Below, in pieces: positions 43,801 through 51,341 of a stretch of 56,872 nt of DNA (its first letter is position 1; each line of letters begins with the position of its first letter). The DNA is from Candidatus Gallitreponema excrementavium (GTDB taxonomy: Bacteria; Spirochaetota; Spirochaetia; Treponematales; Treponemataceae), in assembly GCA_017694795.1 (NCBI GenBank), contig JADIMM010000025.1, positions 1-56,872 on the forward strand, given 5' to 3'. The notes under the pieces were generated by a model. The model ran no database searches, was not told where the DNA came from, and worked only from the letters and a program-made list of their open reading frames with translations. The position numbers and the translations under genes are program-made.

Positions 43801-46800
43801 CAAACAAAAAGAAGCAATAAATGACAAAATAAAAGAAAGATGGGAAAAAGCACTTGATGTTGTTGTAAAGTTAAGTGGATGCGAAAATGAGGACGAATAT
43901 TTTTCAAAAATTGATTTAATACTTGCAGAAAAAACCAAGGAAAGGAACATAAAATTTAACGAAAACAAAAAGGAAAGAATGTCTGAAGAAGATGCAGACA
44001 TCATATTGAATGAAATTTTACTTCATGATTTTACAAAACCATCTGAAACGGTTTATCACATAGCCGGCTCTTCAATACAGTTTACACAAAATAAAGATAA
44101 CCATTCTGCAGTAGATGTAGTTGTTGATGGTAAGTTGTCATTACTGATAAATTCTCCGGAGAATAAAATAAGTTCATATAATAATTATATGGTTACTCCA
44201 AATTTCCTGAAAAGAATATCCGAAAGATGGGGTGTTTTTCCTGAAGTATCAGATATTAAGGTAGCAGATGCAGAACGCTCCTTGGAAAAAATACTTAAAA
44301 ATAATAAAAAAACATATAAAAATCATAATACCGGCAAAAAAATCATAGATTCAATTTATGAAAATAGAGCTATAGGTAATGTTGAAATAGATAACCAGAA
44401 ATTCCGTATAAAAACATTCGGGACAATCACAAAAGTATTTTCGGATGGCTCGAATTATCCTATATGTGAAATTGACACTAAAATAAACCGTCTTGTACTT
44501 AACCAGGACAGTTACCAGATGGGATTAATCTCAGGTATAGAGGAAAGATTTAAAGAAAAAAACAATAAACAAAAGACTTTCATAATGAAAGATATTACCA
44601 TTGATGGAATCCGCTATATAGATACTGACGGTAAAACTATAATCGCCCCTATAAAAGCACAAAGATACAATCCTGAAAAAGAAAAACTTATGGATAATCA
44701 GGAATTTATAGACAGATACGGAAAAAATTGGGATAAAAATGACCGACCGTTCTGGGCAGCAACTGATTATAAAGGATTCGTGGATACCAGTAAGCTAACT
44801 GATGATGAAAAACAAAAACTGAAAAAAAGTGCAAATTATTGCAGATTTAAAGATACAGAAACCGGTGACTGGAAATATATTCATAAAGAATTGTACGCTT
44901 CCGGTAATATTTATGCAAAACTTGATGAACTTGAAAAAAATAGACCTCAAAATGATGAAGAAATAGAAGTTTATAACAGAAACAAAGCAATCCTATATGA
45001 CTCACTTCCTAAACAACTGTCATTGGAACAGATTGAAATATCTGTTATTTCTCCTTTTGCACAGGAATTAAAACTTAATGGAGAACCATTAACAGAAAAA
45101 TTCATAAAATGGGCTTCTGGATATGATATTGAAGAATCAATAAATCGCAGGGAACAAATTTCAGATTACTCTATTGCAGGTATTAACAGGGAAGATATAC
45201 CGCCTTCAATTACCTGGAGTGATGTAACCAACTATATTGACGGAAAAGCACTTCCTGTTACAAAAGATAAAACACTATCAGAAAATGAAAAAAACCATAT
45301 CAGAAACCAAAAAATTAATGACAGACGGGAAACTGCAGAAAAACTTTTCAACCGTTTTTTGCAAACTGCCCTTACAAAAGAAGAAGCGGAATATTTTGTT
45401 TCTTCTTATAACAGGGTTTTTAATTACAACAGGGATCCGGATTATTCAAAGCTTCCTCTTTATATCGATGGTATGAATTTATACAGAAAAGGAAGCCGCT
45501 TCCGGTTGTATGAACAGCAAATCAAAGGTATTTCATTTCTATGCAATAAAGGCAATGGATTGCTTGCCTATGATGTTGGTGTCGGTAAAACTGCAGCCGG
45601 AATCGTGGCAACAGTACAACAAATTCAATCTGGCAGAAGTTTGAGACCCCTCATCATTGTACCCAAATCGGTTATCGGCAAATGGGAATCTGATATTCAT
45701 GAATTATTTCCCGATATACAGGTAAATAACCTGGGAAATTTCTCAAAAGAAGATACTTCCCTGTATTACAACAAAAAGAACCACGGTCTTAATATTCCTG
45801 CCGGTTCGATAACGCTGATTACCAAAGATGCATTATACAATACGCATTGGGATAATGAAACTATTGATAAATTCTTGTTTACTGATTATGCAGATTTATT
45901 GGGTGTTACTGAAGATTTAGATGACCCGAATCCTAAAGTCAGAGCCAGTGCCAGGGAAAAAATATACCGGGAGGCTAATGGAAAAGTAAGGGATATAAAT
46001 TATATTGAATGGAAAAATACCGGTTTTGATCATGTTACAGTCGATGAAGCCCACGCTTACAAAAAACTTGAAAGGAACCCTCGCCCTCCAGTTGGAAAAG
46101 ACAGTGAATTTTCAAGGATTGTCGGGTCCGGTGAACCATCCGGAATTGCAAAAAAAATGTTTAACATAACTCAAATAATACAGCAGGAAAATGAAAACAG
46201 GAATGTATTCATGCTTACTGCGACACCATTCACCAATAGTCCTCTTGAAGTTTATTCTATGCTTGTGTATGTAGCAAGAAAAGAATTGGAACAATGTGGA
46301 ATTAAGAACCTTAATGATTTCTGTTCCCAGTATGCAAAAACCAGATACGAGCGGGTTGTTAAAGCTAGCGGTGATGTTGAAATGGCGACTGTAATGAAAG
46401 AATGGGGAGACCTGAAAGGCTTACAGAATATACTTAAACAATATATAGATAAAGTTGATGGGGAAGAAGCAGGTATTATAAGACCTGTAAAAAAGACACA
46501 CAAAGTTAATTTGGAAGCAACAGAACTCCAAAAGCAAATTTTTGACTTTGCTATAAATTCTGTCATGACATATAAACCAAGAGCAGGTGAAAAGGCTGCC
46601 CCTGTACTTGAAGCAATGAATATGTTGCGGACAGCGTGTTTGTCTCCGGCTTTGTTAAAGCAGGAAAAATTTATTAACCCGCAAACAAAAAAAACTGCAG
46701 GTATAGAGATTCCACCCATAGAACAGGTTGTAGAATGTTCTCCAAAGTTGAAACTTGTTTGCGATACTGTTGTAAGTAACTGGAAAAAACATAGTAATTG

Positions 46801-48505
46801 TGGACAGGTTATATATATGCCGGAGGGAACAGCTGCATATCCCTATGTAATCGATTACATGGTAAAAAAAGGTGTGCCTATTAATGTATTCGCTTCGATT
46901 GACGGACAATCAGCTAAAATCGGCGGAAAAAATGTTAAAATAACAAAAGATGATGAGAATGAAGATGTAAGGGCTAAAGTTGCCTCAGCCTTTAATGATA
47001 AAAATAATCCCTGTAAAATTTTAATCGGTTCGGCAGCTATAAGTGAGGGGATGGATTTAAACGGTAATTCCATTGCATTATATAATACCATGATAGGGTG
47101 GAATCCGTCAGAATGTATACAAGTAGAAGGCCGTATTTGGCGTCAAGGGAATGAACAAGGCCATGTACACATAGTTTATCCCCTTATCTATGATAGCATT
47201 GATTCATTGTTGTTTCAGAAACATGACGAAAAAGAAAGCCGGATTGATTTACTTTTCAAATATGATGGTAAAAAACTGAATGTTTCAGGATTAGACCCGG
47301 AAAAACTAAAATATGAGTTGATTAAAGATCCGGTAAAGAGAGCAAAGATAAAAATTGAAGATGAAGCATTAATTATTAAGAATGAAATAATTTTGCTGGA
47401 TTCCAGGCTGGGTGATTATGACAGTTTGGTGGAATCAAAAATAAAATACAAAGAAAAATTGACAGAAAAAGAAGCCTCTTTAAAACTTTATAAAGAAAAT
47501 TATGCAAAATCACTGGCATCAGGAAAGCCGAACCGCTCCGAAGAAGAACAGCAGAAAGGTTTATCGCGATTTGAAAAGGCAATAAATGATTATAAAAGGC
47601 AGCTTGAAAATATCAACAGAAAATATGCAGAAATGGGTATAACAAACGATACGGAGAAAAGTGAATATGTGAGAAAAATAAATGCTGAAAAACAAAGCAA
47701 ACTAAAAGAACTTGAATACATTTTCGGAGAAAAAAATTATAAGAAAATAATCGATGAAATGAAACAAAAAATATCAGAAGAAAAAACCGCTGAACTAGAG
47801 GGAAGTCTTCTTAATCCTTTGGATAAAACCATTCAAGAAGATTTAATTCCTTTCGAGAAAATTGAAAGAAAAATCAGGGAAGAACGGTATAACCAGGCAT
47901 TAAAAAATGCAGAAACAGAAAATGAAAAAAGAGAGCTCACCGAAGAATGGCAAGAATATCTTGATGGATATAATATTAAATTTAAAGATAATATTGTAAA
48001 TAGAGATATAACTCTTGAAAAACAACAAAATCCGGTATCTGTTCATATTAATACAACACAACAATCTGAAGTAAATCCTTCACTGGATGATATTACAGTA
48101 ATTATAAACCATGAAATTGAATTATATAATTCATCAAAAACAGAAGAAGCAGTCAAACTAGGCCAGCTTTTCTTTTTTGAGCCAACCGAAATAACAGCAG
48201 CTTTAAACAATCCATCTATCGATTGGAAACACTCCGACTGTAGTAATTTTGCCGAAAACATAAAACAATCATTCGCCGGTATTACTGTAACAGATGAAGC
48301 ACTCTTAAAAGTTGCGAACAAACTGATTTCTGCCATGAACAATGACGAAAAGAAAAAATTTGTCTGTCTTACAAAAGAAATGGGGATAATTTCAAAGGAA
48401 AAAACAAAGGAATTTCTAATAAGAATTGTCTCCGGAGAAAAAACTTTACTACCTGATAAAAAAGAATCCATAAGAAAAAATACTTATATAGAGATGGGTA
48501 TTTAA
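40871..48505 (+). CDS. giant DNA adenine methylase-SNF2 helicase (DarB-like layout)
   Basis: 2544 residues. Order: N-terminal module with KAGFRWSSRNRLWWAKESP (residues 38-56); low-complexity Ser/Gly/Asn linker (about 130-270); N6-adenine methylase with VLEPSSGIGRF (about 355) and catalytic NPPYGNY (about 420); a long middle region; SNF2 helicase with Walker A YDVGVGKTAAG (about 1567), DEAH (about 1724), motif III LTATPF (about 1780) and helicase-C motif VEGRIWRQGNEQGH (about 2080); then coiled coils. This layout is known from P1 DarB and plasmid/ICE polyvalent proteins, which protect incoming DNA from restriction. The C-terminus (KVANKLISAMNNDEKKKF, about 2475) is the module shared with neighbours, and it ends NTYIEMGI. 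The linker DNA also carries an open frame in +1. Confidence 0.9.
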   Translation: MAEKIIYQAQNITIRLNEDKKGIEIIFPEKPNEIERTNLKKAGFRWSSRNRLWWAKESPSVSDFINSRVKMEHDKKNSENIQMEIFSLEDYLVSLEHDGNEALKPVDTETDKPYYVNNNIYKNIQTLSMEEQDESSKSSTDKTGESENPERDVRRGSSEDDVEQFPVRKDSGMGGNTGGRHSGIGYGNNFPEYPPQGAKTVVSVSNDSTTSNGQVFGSTEKNDGNPSLRLHNSHLPQGEVDNGISKSYGSVEQSGYGNERGVGLDQPLSNVQSRNIRNRIKEILSSYSDDEIRNNAEFTALLTQYEGGGGLQEDNATSAEVLNAFYTPRKIVKAAWELADFYSPDASTVLEPSSGIGRFAENRNNLFTLIELDKTSARIARILHPDAEVIQGAFQSQFYDETGTVKNKNYELPKYDLVIGNPPYGNYTGEWKGKGEGSEHNRIEEYFIEKGLESLKDENSSLVFIVPSGWLRSGRDKIKELISSKGRLVDAWRLPNGVFATTNVGTDIIIMKKYKDLDQAKIKSLELGEVITESKKNKADEISNDFWFKKYPEKILGEEIIRNGRFGPEPFVKLPENKTLQDMLDTVSEKIKKQKCINAVKALKNINLREKNNFTTSIQNIENSFSQKFSGFRLEYSPEKKGYFLTANPSRGGKERVLLSNLLNLNEQNILEFINEKGFELDSIEIENGKKVEITNEKEVKNNKSNILPTTTEEKSNIEKAVYKILNTKDLATDKNVRTFLNITRDFKEKDFAKWNDIDWKNTYLNPKFTTCFDIETKQVLITREIENKEKALFATIFPDGTVKTAFDKYSQEFKNLKLTKTRNEKIDYIMDFYSKEFQNVIDGYIGIKDNNAYFASKNFNTISYFLEQKNRPGYRNNSVVFNSTDLEKIKIEKLYNVVMGKTRFYTNYENTGEDNEEIPLFSSIKNIFDKNISNIEDDNNLARISGDEIEIPEFKDFTYFDKKNNGNKNTAWDEYFKQKEAINDKIKERWEKALDVVVKLSGCENEDEYFSKIDLILAEKTKERNIKFNENKKERMSEEDADIILNEILLHDFTKPSETVYHIAGSSIQFTQNKDNHSAVDVVVDGKLSLLINSPENKISSYNNYMVTPNFLKRISERWGVFPEVSDIKVADAERSLEKILKNNKKTYKNHNTGKKIIDSIYENRAIGNVEIDNQKFRIKTFGTITKVFSDGSNYPICEIDTKINRLVLNQDSYQMGLISGIEERFKEKNNKQKTFIMKDITIDGIRYIDTDGKTIIAPIKAQRYNPEKEKLMDNQEFIDRYGKNWDKNDRPFWAATDYKGFVDTSKLTDDEKQKLKKSANYCRFKDTETGDWKYIHKELYASGNIYAKLDELEKNRPQNDEEIEVYNRNKAILYDSLPKQLSLEQIEISVISPFAQELKLNGEPLTEKFIKWASGYDIEESINRREQISDYSIAGINREDIPPSITWSDVTNYIDGKALPVTKDKTLSENEKNHIRNQKINDRRETAEKLFNRFLQTALTKEEAEYFVSSYNRVFNYNRDPDYSKLPLYIDGMNLYRKGSRFRLYEQQIKGISFLCNKGNGLLAYDVGVGKTAAGIVATVQQIQSGRSLRPLIIVPKSVIGKWESDIHELFPDIQVNNLGNFSKEDTSLYYNKKNHGLNIPAGSITLITKDALYNTHWDNETIDKFLFTDYADLLGVTEDLDDPNPKVRASAREKIYREANGKVRDINYIEWKNTGFDHVTVDEAHAYKKLERNPRPPVGKDSEFSRIVGSGEPSGIAKKMFNITQIIQQENENRNVFMLTATPFTNSPLEVYSMLVYVARKELEQCGIKNLNDFCSQYAKTRYERVVKASGDVEMATVMKEWGDLKGLQNILKQYIDKVDGEEAGIIRPVKKTHKVNLEATELQKQIFDFAINSVMTYKPRAGEKAAPVLEAMNMLRTACLSPALLKQEKFINPQTKKTAGIEIPPIEQVVECSPKLKLVCDTVVSNWKKHSNCGQVIYMPEGTAAYPYVIDYMVKKGVPINVFASIDGQSAKIGGKNVKITKDDENEDVRAKVASAFNDKNNPCKILIGSAAISEGMDLNGNSIALYNTMIGWNPSECIQVEGRIWRQGNEQGHVHIVYPLIYDSIDSLLFQKHDEKESRIDLLFKYDGKKLNVSGLDPEKLKYELIKDPVKRAKIKIEDEALIIKNEIILLDSRLGDYDSLVESKIKYKEKLTEKEASLKLYKENYAKSLASGKPNRSEEEQQKGLSRFEKAINDYKRQLENINRKYAEMGITNDTEKSEYVRKINAEKQSKLKELEYIFGEKNYKKIIDEMKQKISEEKTAELEGSLLNPLDKTIQEDLIPFEKIERKIREERYNQALKNAETENEKRELTEEWQEYLDGYNIKFKDNIVNRDITLEKQQNPVSVHINTTQQSEVNPSLDDITVIINHEIELYNSSKTEEAVKLGQLFFFEPTEITAALNNPSIDWKHSDCSNFAENIKQSFAGITVTDEALLKVANKLISAMNNDEKKKFVCLTKEMGIISKEKTKEFLIRIVSGEKTLLPDKKESIRKNTYIEMGI
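41268..41663 (+). CDS. candidate overlapping gene in the +1 frame of the methylase-helicase
   Basis: A 131-residue frame that starts with ATG behind GGAGGA at good spacing and ends TAG at 41663. It has ordinary globular-protein composition: MSDEEVQKTMWNNSLYGKI and, near the end, TATQAFDYITAICRREKWTM then EFPNLMAVLNNLDMEMS. The main frame over exactly these bases is a Ser/Gly/Asn-rich linker. I do not recognise the protein. It may be a true nested gene, or the trace of a former separate gene read through when neighbours fused. Caution: this stretch is also open in two minus-strand frames, so composition may contribute. Confidence 0.3.
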   Translation: MKAANPVPIRPVKVKTLKGMSDEEVQKTMWNNSLYGKIPEWEEIQEEDTPELDTETIFRSIHPREQKPLFLYQTTVPLPMDKFSAVLKKMTATQAFDYITAICRREKWTMEFPNLMAVLNNLDMEMSGGLD

Positions 48506-48524
48506 CACGGAAAACGGGTAAAAT

Positions 48525-49481
48525 ATGGAAAAAAGAACTGAGAAAACTGAAGATTATATCGACCTCAATGAGAATTTTTTAGATGTTATGCCTACAAAAG
48601 AATCTGCTAGTCAAAATATAAAAAATCTTTGTATGAAGAAAATGACATTTGTTACCAAAGATGGGTATCAAATAATAATTCCAAATAACAGGTATAAGCA
48701 GCATCATTTATTAACTGGTCACCAAAGAAAAAATGACCACAAACAGAAAAGAAAACGCAGAGCTAAATATATCTTGTCACTGGAAGAAATCATCAGAAAC
48801 AGTACATTGGAAAGGGTTTCACCAAATAAGAAAATAGAAAAAAAAAGCGACATTAAGAACTACGTTTGCTTCACATCAAATGTAAAAATACACGAAAAAA
48901 TCTATACATTAAGAATTGTGACAGAAGAGTATATAAACAAAAAGCACGCCACCCCCGGCATCGTAATGAAAGACTCAGAGAATCCTCCTTACGGGATTTT
49001 AGACCTTAAACAAAGGTCTGACAGTGTCCAGCGTGCTTATGGACATACTAACACTTTTCCAGAAAAAAAGTCAAGTGTTTTTTACATTTATGATATTTAT
49101 GAAACTAAAATTCATATTATCCGAGATAAAAACCCGGTGATAACCCCAGTCCCGGAAAAAAATTCTAATACGGCAGTTACCCCAGAAAATTTCACTATTT
49201 ATTTTCAAAATCTGCTTAATACTGGCAAATATGGTAAAAATCCAATAAAGATAGCTGCTGTTTGTCTCAAAATGGCAGAAGAAAGTGGTGGAAAAGAAAA
49301 TAAAGAACGGATAGCTGAATGGCTTAAAAAACAGGGGTGTACATCAGGAGAATCTACAAAAAAGTTTTTTGAAGAACTTGCAGAACAAAATATTTCTAAA
49401 AGGACAAACAATAAACATCAGGATTATAAAAATCCGGGTAAGGAAAAAGATAAAAACAATGAATATAACAGGGAGTGGTAA
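48525..49481 (+). CDS. polyvalent-type protein with LPD3/BECR-like domain
   Basis: 318 residues. The central part (YILSLEEIIRNSTLERVSPN, then KSDIKNYVCFTSNVKIHEKI, YTLRIVTEEY and later SVFYIYDIYETKI) matches the small beta-rich domain of phage/plasmid polyvalent proteins in the LPD3 / barnase-EndoU-ColicinE5-RelE-like group. I do not see a convincing catalytic set. Residues about 230-288 (PIKIAAVCLKMAEESGG, then EWLKKQGCTSGESTKKFFEE) are the shared C-terminal module; the basic tail ends NEYNREW, without the hydrophobic end. It starts 19 bases after the methylase-helicase stop and abuts the next gene. Confidence 0.55.
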   Translation: MEKRTEKTEDYIDLNENFLDVMPTKESASQNIKNLCMKKMTFVTKDGYQIIIPNNRYKQHHLLTGHQRKNDHKQKRKRRAKYILSLEEIIRNSTLERVSPNKKIEKKSDIKNYVCFTSNVKIHEKIYTLRIVTEEYINKKHATPGIVMKDSENPPYGILDLKQRSDSVQRAYGHTNTFPEKKSSVFYIYDIYETKIHIIRDKNPVITPVPEKNSNTAVTPENFTIYFQNLLNTGKYGKNPIKIAAVCLKMAEESGGKENKERIAEWLKKQGCTSGESTKKFFEELAEQNISKRTNNKHQDYKNPGKEKDKNNEYNREW

Positions 49482-50258
49482 ATGAAAAGAATTGAAGAAC
49501 TTGCTTATTACAAATGGCTTGAGGATGAGATAAGGAATTTTAAACGGAGTGGATTCTATTTTCAAAATAATAACGATGAAAAAGATATGGACATTCTTAT
49601 CATCGCTGAACATATAGTCAGAAAAAATCCAGAAATTCTTAAGGATGTATTTGCCGGAGCCGTAAATGCGGAAAAAATAAGCAAGGATGAGCTGTTTACC
49701 ATGCTGAAAAGGTCTGAAAAGGGAACTATAGTTACTTGGAAAGATAAAACAGGCAAAGAATTTATTTTTGTTAATTCAGGTACTCGAATAAATAAAAAAA
49801 GGATTCTTGTACTTGGAGAAGATTTCCAGATTAAATTATCAGACCTGAAGTTCCTGAAAGAAAGTATTGCCAGGGAAATAATAAAAAAGGATATAAAATT
49901 TATCTATGAAAAAATTGCGGGAAAAGAAAAGGTAAGAGAAAAAAAAGCAACAGTAACCGGCATATTAAAGGACGATACGATAGACAATAATGCCGGCAGT
50001 TTTGAAAAAAATTTCAAATCAATAATAAAAAAATATGGTGCGGGTATGTCAGCAATGGCAACAGCCTGTTTTATGATTAAAACAATGTCAGCTTCAGAAA
50101 AAAAGAATTTACAGAATTCCTTGACTGCATTGGGTGTTAAATCCAGTGAAGATTTAAATAATCTGCTGGCAAAATGGAAAAAAGAAGCCCTGACTCCCGA
50201 AGTAAAAAGGACAAGACATCTACACAAAAATAATATGAGTATTGGAATTGAAATATGA
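49482..50258 (+). CDS. hypothetical cargo protein with the shared C-terminal module
   Basis: 258 residues, not recognised. The N-terminus is helical, followed by a small beta segment (GTIVTWKDKTGKEFIFVNSG). Residues about 184-228 (MATACFMIKTMSASEKKNLQ, then GVKSSEDLNNLLAKW) are a clear copy of the module found in the flanking proteins. The tail is basic (KRTRHLHKNN) and ends MSIGIEI. GGGAG precedes the ATG, which directly follows the previous stop; its own stop overlaps the next ATG (ATGA), so it is translated in a tight chain. Confidence 0.6.
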   Translation: MKRIEELAYYKWLEDEIRNFKRSGFYFQNNNDEKDMDILIIAEHIVRKNPEILKDVFAGAVNAEKISKDELFTMLKRSEKGTIVTWKDKTGKEFIFVNSGTRINKKRILVLGEDFQIKLSDLKFLKESIAREIIKKDIKFIYEKIAGKEKVREKKATVTGILKDDTIDNNAGSFEKNFKSIIKKYGAGMSAMATACFMIKTMSASEKKNLQNSLTALGVKSSEDLNNLLAKWKKEALTPEVKRTRHLHKNNMSIGIEI

Positions 50259-51313
50259 AATCTAAATATTTGAACGGAGAACTATGGACAATTTATGAAG
50301 ATTTGTATGAATCAAATGATATTTTCGAGATTTTGGGGAAGAAATGTCTGATAAAATCAACCGGAAATAAACCGGAGAATTGGATTGAAACAGCTGAGAT
50401 TGTAAGTGTTTATAACGATAGAAGATTTGAGACTGTAAGATATTTACTCGTTAAAGATGATAAAATTACAGAACAAATTACTGTCAGCTCAGGAATACCG
50501 AATTTTACAAATATTTATCCTCATGTATGGATGTTAAATAGATTAAGAAAATACTTGGAATCGACGGATTCCAAGCTGATTCTTGTACATAATCATCCGT
50601 CGGGTTTGCCATATCCTAGTGATAATGATATTGAAGTTACTGAGTATTTTGACCAATATTTCATGGATAATAATGGTAAAAACAGATTTTTAGGACACTT
50701 CATAAATGGAAATCAATGTTGTGCATTTATTGGGAGTGATAAAGAATATAACCGTTGGAGAGGAATAAAACACGGAAGAATTATATCGCTTTGTGACCTG
50801 GATCCGGAGCCGTACAGCATAAAAATGCCCAATATTATGGGCAGCTTAGGTATGTACAATCTGCTTAATTACGCAAAAAAAATCCAGGATAATTGTCTGC
50901 AGCAAAGAAAAAAAGATTTAATTTTATGTTTTTATTCAAATGCTTCCGGATATATAACCGGAATTAATTCAATTAATTCAAATGATTTCTGGAATAATCA
51001 AAACAAAATAAATATAGAAATTCATGAAAATGCAAAAAAATCAGGAGCAACAAGTTTATTCCTTGTCTTAAATGATTATGAACCTGAATTATTTTTTCAA
51101 ATTTCTAATTTTTGTATGAAAACAAAGACAATAGCCAATGTAATAATTCCACATAATGGAAACATTATACAACTCGATGAAAAAAATAGGAGTTCGAGTA
51201 TTTTTCATCCAGGGGAAAGATTTCCTTTGGTTATTTCCGATACACGTGAAATAAAGAAAAAAAATCATATACAACAAAAAACTAAACAAAATAATTATTT
51301 AATGAGTTTATAA
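50255..51313 (+). CDS. RadC/JAB-domain protein
   Basis: 352 residues. Residues about 105-150 contain the JAB/MPN metalloprotease-fold signature of RadC-like proteins: LILVHNHPSGLPYPSDNDI (metal ligands H111, H113, D124 region) and FLGHFING downstream. Flanking segments are not recognised. RadC-type JAB domains are common in mobile-element gene clusters, with no settled function; they may cleave peptides or ubiquitin-like partners. It ends with a basic, Gln-rich stretch and QNNYLMSL, fitting the shared C-terminal ends. The start overlaps the upstream stop. Confidence 0.75.
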   Translation: MKSKYLNGELWTIYEDLYESNDIFEILGKKCLIKSTGNKPENWIETAEIVSVYNDRRFETVRYLLVKDDKITEQITVSSGIPNFTNIYPHVWMLNRLRKYLESTDSKLILVHNHPSGLPYPSDNDIEVTEYFDQYFMDNNGKNRFLGHFINGNQCCAFIGSDKEYNRWRGIKHGRIISLCDLDPEPYSIKMPNIMGSLGMYNLLNYAKKIQDNCLQQRKKDLILCFYSNASGYITGINSINSNDFWNNQNKINIEIHENAKKSGATSLFLVLNDYEPELFFQISNFCMKTKTIANVIIPHNGNIIQLDEKNRSSSIFHPGERFPLVISDTREIKKKNHIQQKTKQNNYLMSL

Positions 51314-51341
51314 GACAAATAAAATAATAAGGAGAAAGATT

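Noticed and set aside
47996..48015. TTGTAAATAG-like sequence inside the methylase-helicase gene
   Set aside because: It is within coding sequence and lacks the following TATAWATAT part, so I treat it as chance.
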